From Sipunculus nudus (Eukaryota > Annelida > Sipuncula > Golfingiida > Sipunculidae), in assembly GCA_026874595.1 (NCBI GenBank), contig CM049311.1, positions 49,107,676 through 49,171,675 of the forward strand: DNA of 64,000 nt, in the 5' to 3' direction. The notes under the pieces are model-generated. The model was not told the origin of the DNA and ran no database searches. It worked only from the letters and a program-made list of their open reading frames with translations. The position numbers and the translations under genes are program-made. Position 1 is the stretch's first letter. Every line of letters begins with the position of its first letter. Of this stretch, positions 11,931 to 23,729 are shown piece after piece.

Positions 11931-14192
11931 AGCTCAGCTGACTGAAAGTCATCTGAGCTATAGCGATCACTCTTTGTCCGTCGTCCGTCTGTCTGTCTGT
12001 CCGTCTGTCTGTCCGTCTGTCCGTCTGTCTGTCCGTTAACCAGGCACAAATTGTAACCACTGGACCTGGAATCTTCTAACTTGACATCCAGGGAGTACCA
12101 TGAAAAATCTTCTTGGAAACCTGAAATTAGGTCTCTGTTACCCATAACCTCTGAGCTATGGGGCTCCGAAGTACCCCCCAGAAAAATGGAAAATTTGATA
12201 CAAAAGCTCAAGTATCTGAACAACTATTGCATTGATCACCATGATTCTGTGCATGGATATTGATCATGGAATGTTTCATCAGTTTCTGCAGTCTGGTGGC
12301 GCCACCTATATTTTTTCTATTTTTACGAATTTTTTTCTTTATTTTTGAGACCTCTTGAGATGTGGTCATCTGTTAACAGGGCACAAATTGTAATGACTGG
12401 ACCTAGAATCTTCTGTCTTGAAATTCCGGGAGGCCCATGAAAAGACTCTTTGGAAACCTAAAATTAAGTCTCTGTTACCCATAACCTCTGAGCTATGGGG
12501 CTCCGAAATACCCCCAGAATAATGGAAAATTTGATTCAAAAGCTCCAGTATCTGAACAACTATTGCATTGATCACCATGATTCTTTGCATGGATATTGAT
12601 CATGGAATGTTTCATCAGTTTCTGTAGTCTGGTGGCGCCACCTGTATTTTTTTTTATTTTTACAAATTTTTTTCTCTATTTTTGAGACCTCATAAGATGT
12701 GGTCATCTGTTAACATGGCACAAATCGTAACAACTGGACCTAGAATCTTCTCTCTTGACATGCTGAGAGGCCCATGAAAAGTCTGCATAAACACTTGAAA
12801 TTAGGTCTCTGTTACCCATAACCACTGAGCTATGGGGCTCCGAAGTACCCCCCGCAATAATGGAAAATTTGATACAAAAGCTCAAGTATCTGAACAATTA
12901 TTATATTGATCACCATGATTCTTTGCATGGATATTGATCATGAAATGTTTCATCAGTTTCTGCATTCTGGTGGCGCCACCTGTATTTTTTCAATTTTTAG
13001 CTCAGCTGACTGTAAGTCATCTGAGCTATAGGGATCACCTTTTGTCCGTCGTCTGTCTGGCCATCCAGGCGTCTGTCTGTTAACAGGGCACAAATCGTAA
13101 CCACTAGACCTGGAATCTTCTTACTTGACATCCTGGGAGGTCTATGGAAATTCTCCTTGTAAACCTGAAATTAGGTCACTGTGACCTATATTCTATGAGC
13201 TATGGGGTTCTGAAGTACCCCCCAGAATAATGCAAAATTTAATACAAAAGCTCAAGTATCTGAACAACTAATGCATTAATCACCATGATTCTTTGCATGG
13301 ATATTGATCATGGAGTGTTTCATCAATTTCTGGAGATTGGTGGCACCACCTATATTTTTTAAATTTTTTATGTTTTTTTACTCTACTTTTGTGATCTTTA
13401 AACATTTGGTCATCTGTAAACAGGGCACAAATCATAATGACTGGACCAAGAATCTTCTGTCCTCACCTCCAGGGAAGCCCATAAAAGGTCTACATGGAAA
13501 CCTGAAATAAGGTCCCTGTTACCCATATTCTGTGAATTATGGGGCTCTGAAGTACCCCCCAGAATAAAGATTTGGTCATATATTAACAGGGCACAAATCA
13601 TAATGACTGGACCTAGAATCTTCTTTCTTGACATGCAGGGAGGTCCATGAAACATCTTGGAAACCTGAAATTAGGTCTCTGTTACCCATATCCTTCATGC
13701 TATGGGGCTCCGAAGTACTCGCCAGAATAAAGATTTGGTCATCTGTTAACAGAGCACAAATTATAATGACTTGACCTAGAATCTCCTTTCCTGATATGCT
13801 GGGAGGCCCCTGAAAAGTCTCCTTGTGCACCTGAAATTACATCTCTGTTACCCATATCCTTCATCCTATGCGGCTTTGAAATACCCCCCAGAATAAACAT
13901 TTGGTCATCTGTTAACAGGGCACAAATCATAATAACTGGACCTAGAATTTTATTTTTTGACAAGCTGGGAGACCCCTGAAAAGTCATCTTGTAAACCTTG
14001 AAAATATGTGTCTGTTACCCATATCCTTCATGCTACAGAGCTCCATAGTACCCCAATGAATATTGGATGATTTTATACAAAAGGTCAAGTTTGGAAAAAG
14101 TATTTCATTCAAATTTGACATTCAGATGATAAAATTACTTTTGTCAAGTCTTCCTGGTCAGCTGAGCGTCATGACCCCTGGGTCACTTGTTT
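11931..14192 (+). mobile_element. Repeat family A copy with amplified internal modules
   Basis: The 5' palindrome arms AGCTCAGCTGACT and AGTCATCTGAGCT follow TTTTT. A (GTCY)n tract spans 11976-12034. Three modules of about 340 bp (from about 12059, 12365 and 12707) each end in GGTGGCGCCACC (12295, 12631, 12969). A second complete A-type 5' end begins at 12999, so one A element is inserted in, or fused to, another. Then come four modules of about 170-180 bp (from about 13400 to 14050). The 3' end has CAGCTGAGC (14159-14167), hairpin GACCCCTGGGTC and ACTTGTTT. Many antisense ORFs of 60-109 codons here are the same repeat read from the other strand. Confidence 0.8.
11976..12034 (+). repeat. (GTCY)n microsatellite of family A
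   Basis: About fifteen consecutive GTCC or GTCT tetramers follow the 5' palindrome and are closed by GTTAAC. The same tract sits at the same place in the copies at 18986, 32216, 57041 and 63761, with different lengths. Confidence 0.9.
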
Positions 14193-14264
14193 ACCCTTAT
14201 AGAATCAGTGAATGGTTTCAGGCTACAAGTTTCATATATTACACAGTGCAGATGCAATGTATAC

Positions 14265-14640
14265 TTAATTAGCTTGTTTTAACTTGCTTATCAGATTTAA
14301 TTTATGCTCATTTGAAAATGGAAATTTCATTTTTTTTCACACCATTTCATTTTAGTAAATAAATTAAATTTGTATTATTATGCTTTAGCTCATGTCTATT
14401 ATTTTGATTTGCAGGATTTTGTATGTTCCAAGTGGATATTTTTACATGCAGATTACAGTCACTTAGTTGAAATACTGAAACTTTTTCAAATACATGTTTG
14501 TCATATTAATAGGCTCCTGCATCTTTCATGTAGTCCATAAAAGTGCACAGTCAACACAGCCACTAGGATTACATACAAATATTCTCAGAATCAGTTTTAT
14601 CTGAGCACAGTGACCCACAGCTAGGTCCATAGTTAATTAT
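14265..14640 (+). mobile_element. 3' fragment of an A-type element
   Basis: It aligns with 47760-48111 over phrases such as GGCTCCTGCATCTTTCATG and AGTCCATAAAAGTGCA. It ends with a decayed A-type terminus, TTATCTGAGCACAGTGACCC. No 5' end is visible; it may be a remnant of the same insertion cluster as the neighbour on its left. Confidence 0.6.
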
Positions 14641-14790
14641 ATTCTATTCAGAGAAAGTTACTTTGATTTAGTCTGCATATAATTAGTAGCTGGTTATTGC
14701 CAAACTAGCTTCTTACACCCTGATTCGACTGAATCAGTGATATAGTTTGCTACCCACACAGTGTTTTGACTGGTTTAACGATAAATTTTT

Positions 14791-16678
14791 ATGCCCCCGC
14801 CACAAAGTGGCCGGGGCATATAGTTTTACCCATGTCCGTCATTCCATCCTTCCGTCCTTCCGTCCTTCCGAAATCAAACAGTTGTACGGACTTTTTTTCG
14901 CAATGCCTGCAGATATTGGCCTGATTTTTGGTGTGTGTGCAGATATAGACCAGTTACAGATCGAGTTCGCGTTTTGTCCCAGTTGACCTACTTTTGACCG
15001 TTTTACGGCTCCTAAACTTAGAAAATTTCATGAAAAATAGAGATATTCATGACAGATACACATGTACGGACTTTTTTTCGCAATGCCTGCAGATATTGGC
15101 TTGATTTTTGGTGTGTGAGCAGATATAGACCAGTTACAGATCGAGTTCGCATTTCGTCCCGGTTGACCTACTTTTGACCGTTTTAGGGCTCCTAAACTTA
15201 GAAAATTTCATGAAAAATATGAAATTTTCATGACAAATACACATGTACGGACTTTTTTTCGCAATGCCTGCAGATATTGGCCTAATTTTTGGTGTGTGGG
15301 CAGATAATGACGAATTACAGATCGAGTTTGCGTTTCGTCCTGGTTGACCTACTTTTGACCGTTTTACGGCTCCAAAACTTAGAAAAATTCATTAAAAATA
15401 GAAATTTTCATGACAAATACACATGTACAGACTTTTTTTAGCAATGCCTGCAGATATTGGCCTGATTTTTGGTGTGTGGGCAGATAATGACCAGTTACAG
15501 ATCGAGTTCGTTTCGTCCCAGTTGACCTAATTTTGACCGTTTTACGGCTCCAAAACTTAGAAAAATTCATGAAAAATAGAAATTTTCATGACAAATACAC
15601 ATGTACAGCCGTTTTTAGCCCTCAGCTCATAGGCTGATGGGCTATTCTCGTCACCCAAGCTGTCCATCTGTCCATCTGTCTGTCCGGTGTCTGTCCGTCC
15701 GTCCGTCTGTTCCGCGTCTGTTAACTTTTACCTTGTGAGCGGGATATCTCTAAAAGGATTCACCGTTGGAATTTTATTTCAGCAGTGAAGATGTATATCG
15801 ATAAAATCTCGGTCAAGTTCGAAGATGGGTGACCTTGACCCATTTTTCTACATTTTAGAGCTGATTATAGAAAAACACTCAGAAGTTTATATCTCAGGAA
15901 CCATTGTGTGGATTTTCACAAAACTTACTATGATCATTGGGACTGATGGTCTGTATGTGCTGCACAATTTTGGTGGCGCCACCTGCAATTTCTGATTTTT
16001 TAATGAAATTTTATCGGATTTTTTCAATTTTGGCCTTTTGTGCAGGATATCTCCAAAGGTATTCAACACAGGAACTTCATTTCTTCAGTCCTATTGCATT
16101 ATATTTACAAAATCTTGGTCAAGTTCAAAGATGGGTGATCTTGACCTACTTTTCAAGGTCACAGAGCTTTTTTATAGAAAAAAACTTAGGAGCTTATTTC
16201 TCAGGAAGCATTTGGTGGATTGTTATGAAACATGGTATATACCTCTCCAATTTTAATTTATAAATGATTATCAACTTTTGCTAATATTCTAGTTTCGCAA
16301 TGCAATGCTTACAGATACTGGCCTAATGTTTGGTCTGTGGGCGCATAATGACCACTTACAGATCGAGTTCGCGTTTCGTCCTAGTTAACCTATTTTTCAC
16401 CATATGACAGATCCTGAACATAGAAAATTTTATAAAAGACAGAAATTTTCATGAAAAATGCACATATATGGACTTTTTTTCACAATGCTTGCAGATACTG
16501 GCCTGATTTTTGGTGTGTTGCTTGATAATGACCCTTTACAGAGCGAGTTTGCATTTTGCCCTTGTTGACCTACTTTTGACCATACAACACTTCCTGAACT
16601 TAAAAAAAATTACAAAATTTAACAAATGTTTCTAATTTGCCCCAGGCGGGGGCATTCGTGTCGTTCTGACACATCTAG
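14791..16678 (+). mobile_element. Repeat family F element, interrupted by family G
   Basis: The 5' palindrome (14791-14819) has arms ATGCCCCCGCCAC and GTGGCCGGGGCAT and follows TTTTT. The first 11 bases ATGCCCCCGCC return exactly inverted as GGCGGGGGCAT at 16645-16655. A hairpin GTGTC-GTTCT-GACAC then leads to AT-CTAG-TT (CTAG 16675-16678). A CCTTCCGTCCTTCCG tract follows the 5' palindrome. The body is tandem units of about 180 bp, each with CGCAATGCCTGCAGATATTG and AGATCGAGTTCG. Family G is inserted at 15617-16292. There is no coding capacity. Confidence 0.8.
15617..16292 (+). mobile_element. Repeat family G element nested in family F
   Basis: It starts AGCCCTCAGCTCATAGGCTG after TTTTT, with arms AGCCC...CAG and CTG..GGGCT, then a GTCC/GTCT tract and GTTAAC (15660-15725). 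Two modules of about 270 bp contain 'ctcaggaa' and GGTGGCGCCACC (perfect at 15972). It ends ATATTCTAG (16284-16292), followed directly by TTTCGCAATGC, where the family F unit resumes. No inverted copy of the 5' end is visible near the 3' end, unlike the other families. Confidence 0.7.
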
Positions 16679-18237
16679 TTATAAAATTCATCACCAAACT
16701 TGCTGTGTCTATAGAAGTCAGAAGAACTTGTGCAAGAGAATTTGAAGAGCATACATCTATATCCAGTAAATCTGGGTCAGCTGAATGAGGGGGTATAATG
16801 TCTTGTTTACATATTTCTAACTCTCCTGTTTTTATGTGTTTTTTTATAAGATCCCATATTCATTTATATTCACTTGAATTCAATCCCAGTGGTTGAAATA
16901 TTAACCAGATGGTCTGTACGTAAGACAAGAACTGTATGAATGCCCATGCCAATAGACCAAACCACTATTACACCATCAAAGGATGCTTATGACAAAAGCC
17001 ATAATGCTAGTGTTTGGTTTCATGTCAATCTAAAATGTTGCAATCTTCACATTAAATCATTTATATATGCAATTGCTGTTGCTGAATACAAGGGAATTAG
17101 TATTTTTATTAACCATAACAGTTTGAGTATAATCATCCAAAATTGTCCTTTTGCATGTATATTTGTGTTTTTCTTCAGAAAGAAAGACTTCTAGTAGAGT
17201 GATTATCCGTATGTAAGTCATCATGTTTAGACTTATTCAGTTATTTTATGTTGATGTTTGCATTTGTTATTGCAGTTAAGAGGAAATCTTGCTTTAAATT
17301 GAATTTCTGTTTTATTATTTTTAAATATGGGCATCATGAATGATAAATAAATTAAGAAATCTTTAAATGATAATGGATGATCAGGCTTAATATTGTATTT
17401 AACATTATCTTGATAAAAATTTGAGATATATATAGGAAAACATTTCATATTCCTTTGAAGTCCATAATAAGTCCATAATAAGTCCAAATATATAGGCATG
17501 TAGTTATGGAGCATATGTGCTTTAATCACTAAATTTTGCCTTCATTCTCATCACATGACTGACATGTGATTATAAATTGTAGGTAGTGCCTCCACTGTTT
17601 AACTACATTCTGTGATTCAAAATGGTCCGTTCAAGTTTCTTTCTTAGTATATATAGATAGAGAGTAAAAAATAACACTTTAGCCTTCAAACCATATACAA
17701 ATCATATTCCTTGGAGCTTAGGGGAAGTAATTAAATGAACACTTTATTTATTGAATAGAATGGATTTGAATATTGCTGATCCTAAAATTTGCATATATGA
17801 TGGAAAATCTGCACCAACCATTACCAAATTTGGTAGACATTTTTGCTCACGTGACTGTGGTGTGATTTTTATCTGCAGATGGCACCACCTGTGATTGCTT
17901 ATGCTCTGTAAATTGAAAGTGTATTTTTTGCTTATTCCTTAATGAGGAAACAAAATATTCAAGCTTTAGCCTTCATATCAGGTCAACTGTATCTCACAAC
18001 AGCAAAAATTAAGGTATTTGGATTTTAAGTAATCTCTGCTGAATATCAAGCAAATGTTGGGAAAACAAGGTTTAAAATGAAAGAACTCTGATATTCTTAT
18101 AATAACTGGCACATGTTATAATAGCTATGTTTAATAACAACTCTTGTCACAGTGAATGTAATGGTGATGAACCAGTTGCCAGTAAAGCTTTCAGTATATC
18201 AATTATGATTGTTTATATATATATTAATTATTTTCAG

Positions 18238-18312
18238 AAAGCTGGACAAAGGAAGAAATGCTCTGCCTGCAAGATTGTAGTTCACACAGGATGTATTGGT
18301 CAGCTGGAAAGG
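18238..18312 (+). CDS. Diacylglycerol kinase exon: middle of first C1 domain
   Basis: This 75-nt, phase 0-0 exon codes 25 residues: KAGQRKKCSACKIVVHTGC followed by IGQLER. The CSACKIVVH..C core is the C-x2-C-x4-H-x2-C half of a C1 zinc finger and closely resembles the corresponding stretch of DGK zeta and iota. Acceptor is ATTATTTTCAG, donor GTGAGT at 18313. Joined to the previous exon it reads ...DTECT-KAGQRKKCSAC. The ATG ORF of 68 codons at 18127 runs through this exon in frame, but its upstream part is intronic. Confidence 0.92.
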
Positions 18313-18985
18313 GTGAGTTCCTCATTTGCATAAACTATCACCCTAAGATGCCTGGTAGAAGTAAATGTTTGAATATAATATAACTTAAACTCCATAAATA
18401 ATCAGACTATGCCATATATGATGATTTACAAAGTACAGCTTACTTCGGGAAAAGGAAATATGGTTTAAACATTCGGAAAAGAGTTGTGCATAGATGTCCT
18501 CCGAGAATAGTTCTGTAGTTAATATTCATAGAATTTCACTGACTTTTTGACTCCCAAAAGAATTATGAGAGCTGAAGATTAAACTATGTGGTATAAAGTA
18601 TTCATTTTTTGTAGTGAATGTTGTGCTAAGCAAATTAACTTCTTTTATATATCTAAGGACCATGCATAATATAAGGCAGAATTATTTGACTGTGATCAAT
18701 CCGTTGAACTTAGGTTGACTTGGAATATTCCTACAATATTCTATTGATATGAAAAAATGTAAACCTTTTATGGACCTTGTAATATTAGTATGCATGGATC
18801 CAATATTAATCAGAATTGTACATATATTATTACACTTTTCACTCAGAATATCATAGGAATTAAGGAAGAGTAATAATGGATTTTTCATGGTTAATATATT
18901 TATAACCATAATGATCACATCAAATAATATATCACAATAATAAAATCATAATATATGGGAATTCATGAATTTGTATGGTATAATT

Positions 18986-21183
18986 AGCTCAGCTGACTAT
19001 AAGTCATCTGAGCTATAGTCGTGGTCCTTTGTCCGTCCGTCCGTCCGTCCGGCCGTCTGTCCGTTAACAGGGCACGTTTTAAAACTGTTGGACCTACGAA
19101 TCCAAAATTCAGCATACCATTAGATGTCCCAAAAATCTCCTACCATACCAAAAATTGGGTCATTAGAACTTCATTCCTTCGAGATATTAAGGAAAAACCT
19201 CCGTTTTCCATAAAAAAGCCATTGTTACACTTCAAGGCTGCCTAATATCAAAACCACTGATCTGTTTTTGTTCAGATTTAGTATTCATATTCTTCCATAC
19301 ATTTTCTGTGCACATACCAAAAATTAGGTCAGTATTGGGTATTATTTTGAAGTTATAGGCCCAAATATAATGCAATTTTTAAAAAAATCAGGAAATATAT
19401 TTGCTCACTTAACATGAGAATTGCTGAAGCTGGAGACTTTTTTTCAGGTATATAACTTTATTTAATCAAGATTCAATTGTTTACCCAAAATTAGATCTGA
19501 ATTTTGCAAATTGTTCAAGTTATTAGCATAAATAAAAAATCAATACCTTAAATTTTGTCCAAATTTGGCAGTGGCACGTTTTTTCCCTGTAAGTACTGTT
19601 GATTTTATTTTCACAGCATATATACATAAGGATTTAATCATTTAAAATCTGAAATTTCAAAGAAATTGTTTGAAAAGAGTAGCTTTTATTCAAGTTTTCA
19701 TACACCATGTCAAGTGTTGTTCACATCTGGCCTACCTAGTAGTACAGCCTTCACTTGCATTATGTAACCCACCCCAGGCAGCTTGCCTTGGCCCAGCTTG
19801 GCCACTACTAGCAGGCTTCCCCTCTGCCCTGCACTCCCCCCCCCCCCCCACCAGCTGGTGCATAAACTAGATGAATGTTATAATTTTCTGTATTTTATTT
19901 TATTCTTGGACATTCTACATTTTAGATTTTGTATTGTACCACCAGGGTTACAATGAATAAAGTGCACATTTAATTGTGTCCACAAAGTGATGTATTGCTA
20001 TGAAAGTGTGGATGTTCATCAGATAAGTAATGCTTTACTTCAGAAGAGTAAAACTTCACCAGGTGTGAAATTGACTATTAATTCCAGTAATTAATTATAG
20101 CTGAGATTGTAATTAGCATAATTATATTGTTTGTCCCTCATTCAACCAACAGTGTGTATACTTTATTTGAAAAGATGTTTTTATTTTATCAAATGTACTG
20201 AATCTTTTATTTTATTTTGGTGAATAAAATTAAGCATGTACTGAAAACTCCAATGTGCAAAACGTTTTAATAGGGATTCAAGGAATAATTTTGTAGATGC
20301 CATGTTGTTATATATAAACTTAATGCATTATTCCCTTGAAAGTGAAATGAAGGTATTAGTCCATTCTGTCCACTTGCCTGTCCATCTGCAAATTTTTCAT
20401 ATGCATCACAGTATCTCAAAACTTTTACTGTTTTTCTTCATGACAGTCTTGTCAGAGTATTAGTTTGCAATCATATATTGAGAACTTTACTATAACCAAG
20501 TAGGAGGGCTCTTTCCTCTTAGCTTCTCATATGCTTATATAAATAAAAAACATTACAATAGAATATTTTTCATATTTTTCATTTGCAAAAATTTCAAACT
20601 TAAGCTGGTTGTCATGACCCATGGGTCCTTTGTTTATATTCTGGATTCTCAACATCATTGTATGGCTAAAACTGAATAAATACAAGACATGCCATTATAA
20701 AATTTCTTGCATAAGAATGGGAATTCAGGTAAAAATGAAAGTATTTGAATACCAGTGCAAATACTTTCAAAATGTATTCATGAATGCATTCATGAATATA
20801 TTCTATAATATTATTTTAATAATCATTTCAGTTATATTTTATTTAAAAAATCATATGATTCTCTTATTATTTTTAATAAAAATTATATTTGGCACAATAT
20901 TTGTTATTAAAGTTAATAAATAGTTAAACTCTTTATCTTATATGTGCTGCTTATCAGTTATATGGCCAAGTCAAAATCTGTACTCCATTTGTTAATAAAA
21001 TAAATGAAATCAATCTCTTCCCTGTCTCCAAAGAAACTATCAAAATCATACATAAGCTTAACAATAACAACTCATAATACAGGTTATATTTATTTCCACA
21101 CAAAACCAGCATGTGCCTCATTTCAAAATCATATTTTTTTATCTTATATAACAGCTGAGCGCCGTGACCCATAGGTCCTTTGT
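18986..21183 (+). mobile_element. Repeat family A copy (2.2 kb)
   Basis: The 5' palindrome arms AGCTCAGCTGACT and AGTCATCTGAGCT follow ATT. The GTCC tract is 19031-19063. The 3' terminus is CAGCTGAGC (21152-21160), hairpin GACCCATAGGTC and CTTTGTT. A second 3'-like terminus (CATGACCCATGGGTCCTTTG) lies at about 20610-20632, after which about 550 bp match the 3' part of the copies at 32216 and 57041. The body is therefore composite. The poly-C tract at 19837-19850 matches that at 8950 in the truncated copy. Confidence 0.8.
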
Positions 21184-21484
21184 TGTTTTGGCTGTGCACC
21201 TGCATAATTCCAGAGCAATGGGTTATTAAGTGTTGTGGGGCAAATTAAAAATAATATGTTATTATAAATGAAAAGGCTGTAATGAAAGCTGTGAAGTTTT
21301 TTTATTGTAAATTCATTTGATAAAGTTTTAAAGTTCACCCAAAGAGCTACCTTTACATCAAATGGAATAGAAACCAAGTCCTGGGCTACTTTGCTACTGT
21401 TGCAACATTCAGTGGACTGATTATGTATTGCAGTGTATTGATCATCACAAATAGTTCAGTTTTTATTTATTACAGGTAATTCTT

Positions 21485-21605
21485 GGATTCAGTGCAAATT
21501 ATCCCATCATGCAATACAAACTATCACCTTATTCAGCACAAACTATTCCATCATTAAATGCAATGTATCCGTTCATTCAGTGCAAATTATATCAACATCC
21601 ATTGC
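21485..21605 (+). repeat. Short degenerate tandem repeat, period about 20-22 bp
   Basis: About five imperfect units share TTCAGTGCAAATTAT or TTCAGCACAAACTAT-type cores. No protein or promoter meaning is evident. Confidence 0.5.
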
Positions 21606-23227
21606 TTATACCCTAATACATAATAGCTGCTTCTTTTATCTCAAGCATGTAACTTGTTCCTTAGTTTCTCTTTTTACCTTATTAGAAGACTTCTCTCACG
21701 TATACCATGGAATATTTTGTCAGTAGAGGAATAAACAGGAAGTGTTTGATTCAGGTTGAACCATAAATACTTTTGAGCCAGGAAATACTGGATGGCTATA
21801 GTCAGTTTAGTGCTGCTTATATGTCCATAAACAAACCTGATGGGGCTGTAAGGCCATCAGTAAAGATGACTGGTCGAGACAATGGATGTTACCAGCTCAT
21901 GTTTATTCAGATCCAGACGTAATAATTTTACCTGAAAAATGTTACATATCCTGTTAGTAATTATCCTGTTGACCAGTATGTATTTATCAGAAGAAGTGAC
22001 TCTGGAGAACTCCTGTTTCAGCTGGTTTATCATACATAACACATACTGATATGTAGCATGAGAGAGCTCAAGATTCATAAAACTTCAGATATGTCATTTT
22101 TTTAGTTCTAAAAATATGTCACAATATAATTTATTTATTGAAAATGATTAAATATGTATATTGCTCTTGTATCATTGAGTTAATGTTCATATCATTGATG
22201 ATATCATAAAATGTAGACATAGGCAATACCTTTTCCTCCATTTGTCTGTCACCCGATCTGTGTCACCCTAGTCTTGGCATACAGATTCTGTTCATATATA
22301 TATAAACCATGGGCAGGTAATTGAACACTTCCCCACATCAGTATTCATGCAAGCTCATCTTGATTTTTATACAACATCTAGCTTGTGTCTAAATGCATGA
22401 AATAATATCAGAGACAAAACAAAAACACATCTTTGTGTCCTTTGTGTAAAAATTAAAGATGAATATTCATATGCCAACCAAAATTATTGTCACCTCATTG
22501 GCAGGCTTGTAGCCATCTTTGTCTTTTACAAGTGCTTGTTTTTTTATTGTAATAGAAATAATGGCTTGTTTATTACAGCTTGGCAACATATCTTTCTTAA
22601 TAGTGTTTTAATACAACATGGTGGCAGATCCTACTTGAGCTGAGAAAGCATGGAGCCAAATCGAGTCCTTGTCATGTTGCATTCATAGCAGCTGATCATT
22701 TTCCCTGGAGAGATGGATGAATGTTTCATGAATTTATTCAGAAAACATCAACCTTCTTAAGAACAGTTTGGTGCAGCTGCATGGGGGCCTGTGGTGAAAT
22801 TGCCAGGCATTCCCATCTAATACATTAATAAGCAGGGCATATGCAATCCTTAAAATCATGAAACTGAAAATAGAAAAAAAAAATCCAAGGCCTTTGACAT
22901 TGTCTGTGAAATATTATTTTATGCCCTACAATCTCATAAAAGTTATTCAGGCTAGCTGCAGTCTCAGTTTAGAAGCTTGGAAGAAAATACATTATGCTTT
23001 CTTTGAGAATGTTACCAGTAAGTGTAAAAATGATTGTTATTTTCATTAGTCATTTCATACTTCTTATTGACCATGACTTTAAGTATGGTTAGTTGGTACA
23101 TTAAAAAATAAATGTGTTTCATATTTCTTTTAGCCTTTTATTATTCAGTCTTGAATAGAAGTCCTTGAATTTCCTGAGATATTTGTTACCAAGAGGTACA
23201 AAAAACAAGAAAATACAGTGCATATAT

Positions 23228-23658
23228 TGTTACGAAGACAAATTGCTCATGGGAAAATACTGGGCCAATCCCGGTTTTTGAACCCATGTTGGTGGCGCAC
23301 AAGTCCGGCAAACCAACCATTTCGCTAGCAAAGCAAGCTTCACTAGCGAGACAGTTCGGTCCGCTTTTATGTCACCCCGTAACACACCCCCTCTTAAGAG
23401 CGTTCTGCTATCAGAACAAGACTAATTATCCAAAGAGTCACACTTGGTGAGCTTATTCCCTGGGCCACAAAGTTTATCGTCACGTTAGACGAGCCCCCAT
23501 TTTGTTACGAAGACAAATAAATGAGGGGAAAATATTGGGCCGATCCGGGATTCGAACCCATAATGTTGGCGCACAAGTCCGGCGTACCAACCGTTTTGCT
23601 AGCAAAGCATGCTTCACTAGCGAGACATTTTGGTCCGCTTTTTTGTCACCCTGTAACA
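23228..23658 (-). mobile_element. Miniature LTR retrotransposon (TRIM-like) with tRNA-like LTRs
   Basis: Two direct repeats of 157 bp (23228-23384) and 156 bp (23503-23658) flank 118 bp. Each repeat begins TGTTAC and ends GTAACA, so it has the TG...CA form of an LTR. Read on the minus strand, the right repeat is followed after 3 nt by TGGGGGCTCGTC (23488-23499), the first 12 bases of a tRNA-Pro-type primer-binding site. The left repeat is preceded by AAGAGGGGGTG (23385-23395), a polypurine tract. There is no coding capacity. The right LTR also holds Pol III A-box and B-box matches on the same strand. No clear target duplication is visible because an AT microsatellite abuts it. The alternative is two tandem tRNA-SINEs, but this does not explain the TG/CA ends and the PBS and PPT. 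Confidence 0.65.
23548..23601 (-). promoter_or_regulatory. tRNA-like Pol III A and B boxes in the LTR
   Basis: On the minus strand, TAGCAAAACGG (23591-23601) fits the A-box consensus at 10 of 11 positions and GGTTCGAATCC (23548-23558) is a perfect B box. They start 43 nt apart, as in tRNA genes. The left LTR has a decayed B box. Confidence 0.6.
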
Positions 23659-23661
23659 AAA

Positions 23662-23663
<2 letters not shown>

Positions 23664-23725
<62 letters not shown>
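23664..23725. repeat. (AT)n microsatellite
   Basis: About 31 uninterrupted AT units follow the A-rich edge of the LTR element. Confidence 0.95.

Positions 23726-23729
<4 letters not shown>

Larger units (their letters stand above)
649..18237 (+). other. Intron 1 of the DGK gene (17.6 kb)
   Basis: The intron runs from donor GTAAGT to acceptor ATTATTTTCAG. It holds family A, B, C, F and G repeats, listed separately. The stretches 649-2456, 5676-8151 and 16679-18237 look unique, AT-rich and without recognisable exons. A short B-like scrap (about 17770-17905, including a GGCACCACCTG box) lies in the last stretch. ORFs here are short and lack splice sites or protein-like conservation. Confidence 0.85.

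Noticed and set aside
11894-13987. Series of minus ORFs sharing SEPHSSEVMGNRDLISGFQ-like text
   Set aside because: They read family A modules on the opposite strand; the similarity comes from the repeated DNA.
20621-20923. 100-codon hydrophobic plus ORF, also seen at 34348 and 59210
   Set aside because: The three ORFs are the same AT-rich 3' part of family A; length differs between copies and nothing indicates selection for coding.
23548-23601. A functional tRNA gene
   Set aside because: A and B boxes are present, but no convincing acceptor stem or anticodon arm pairs, and the sequence lies within a 156-bp LTR-like repeat.
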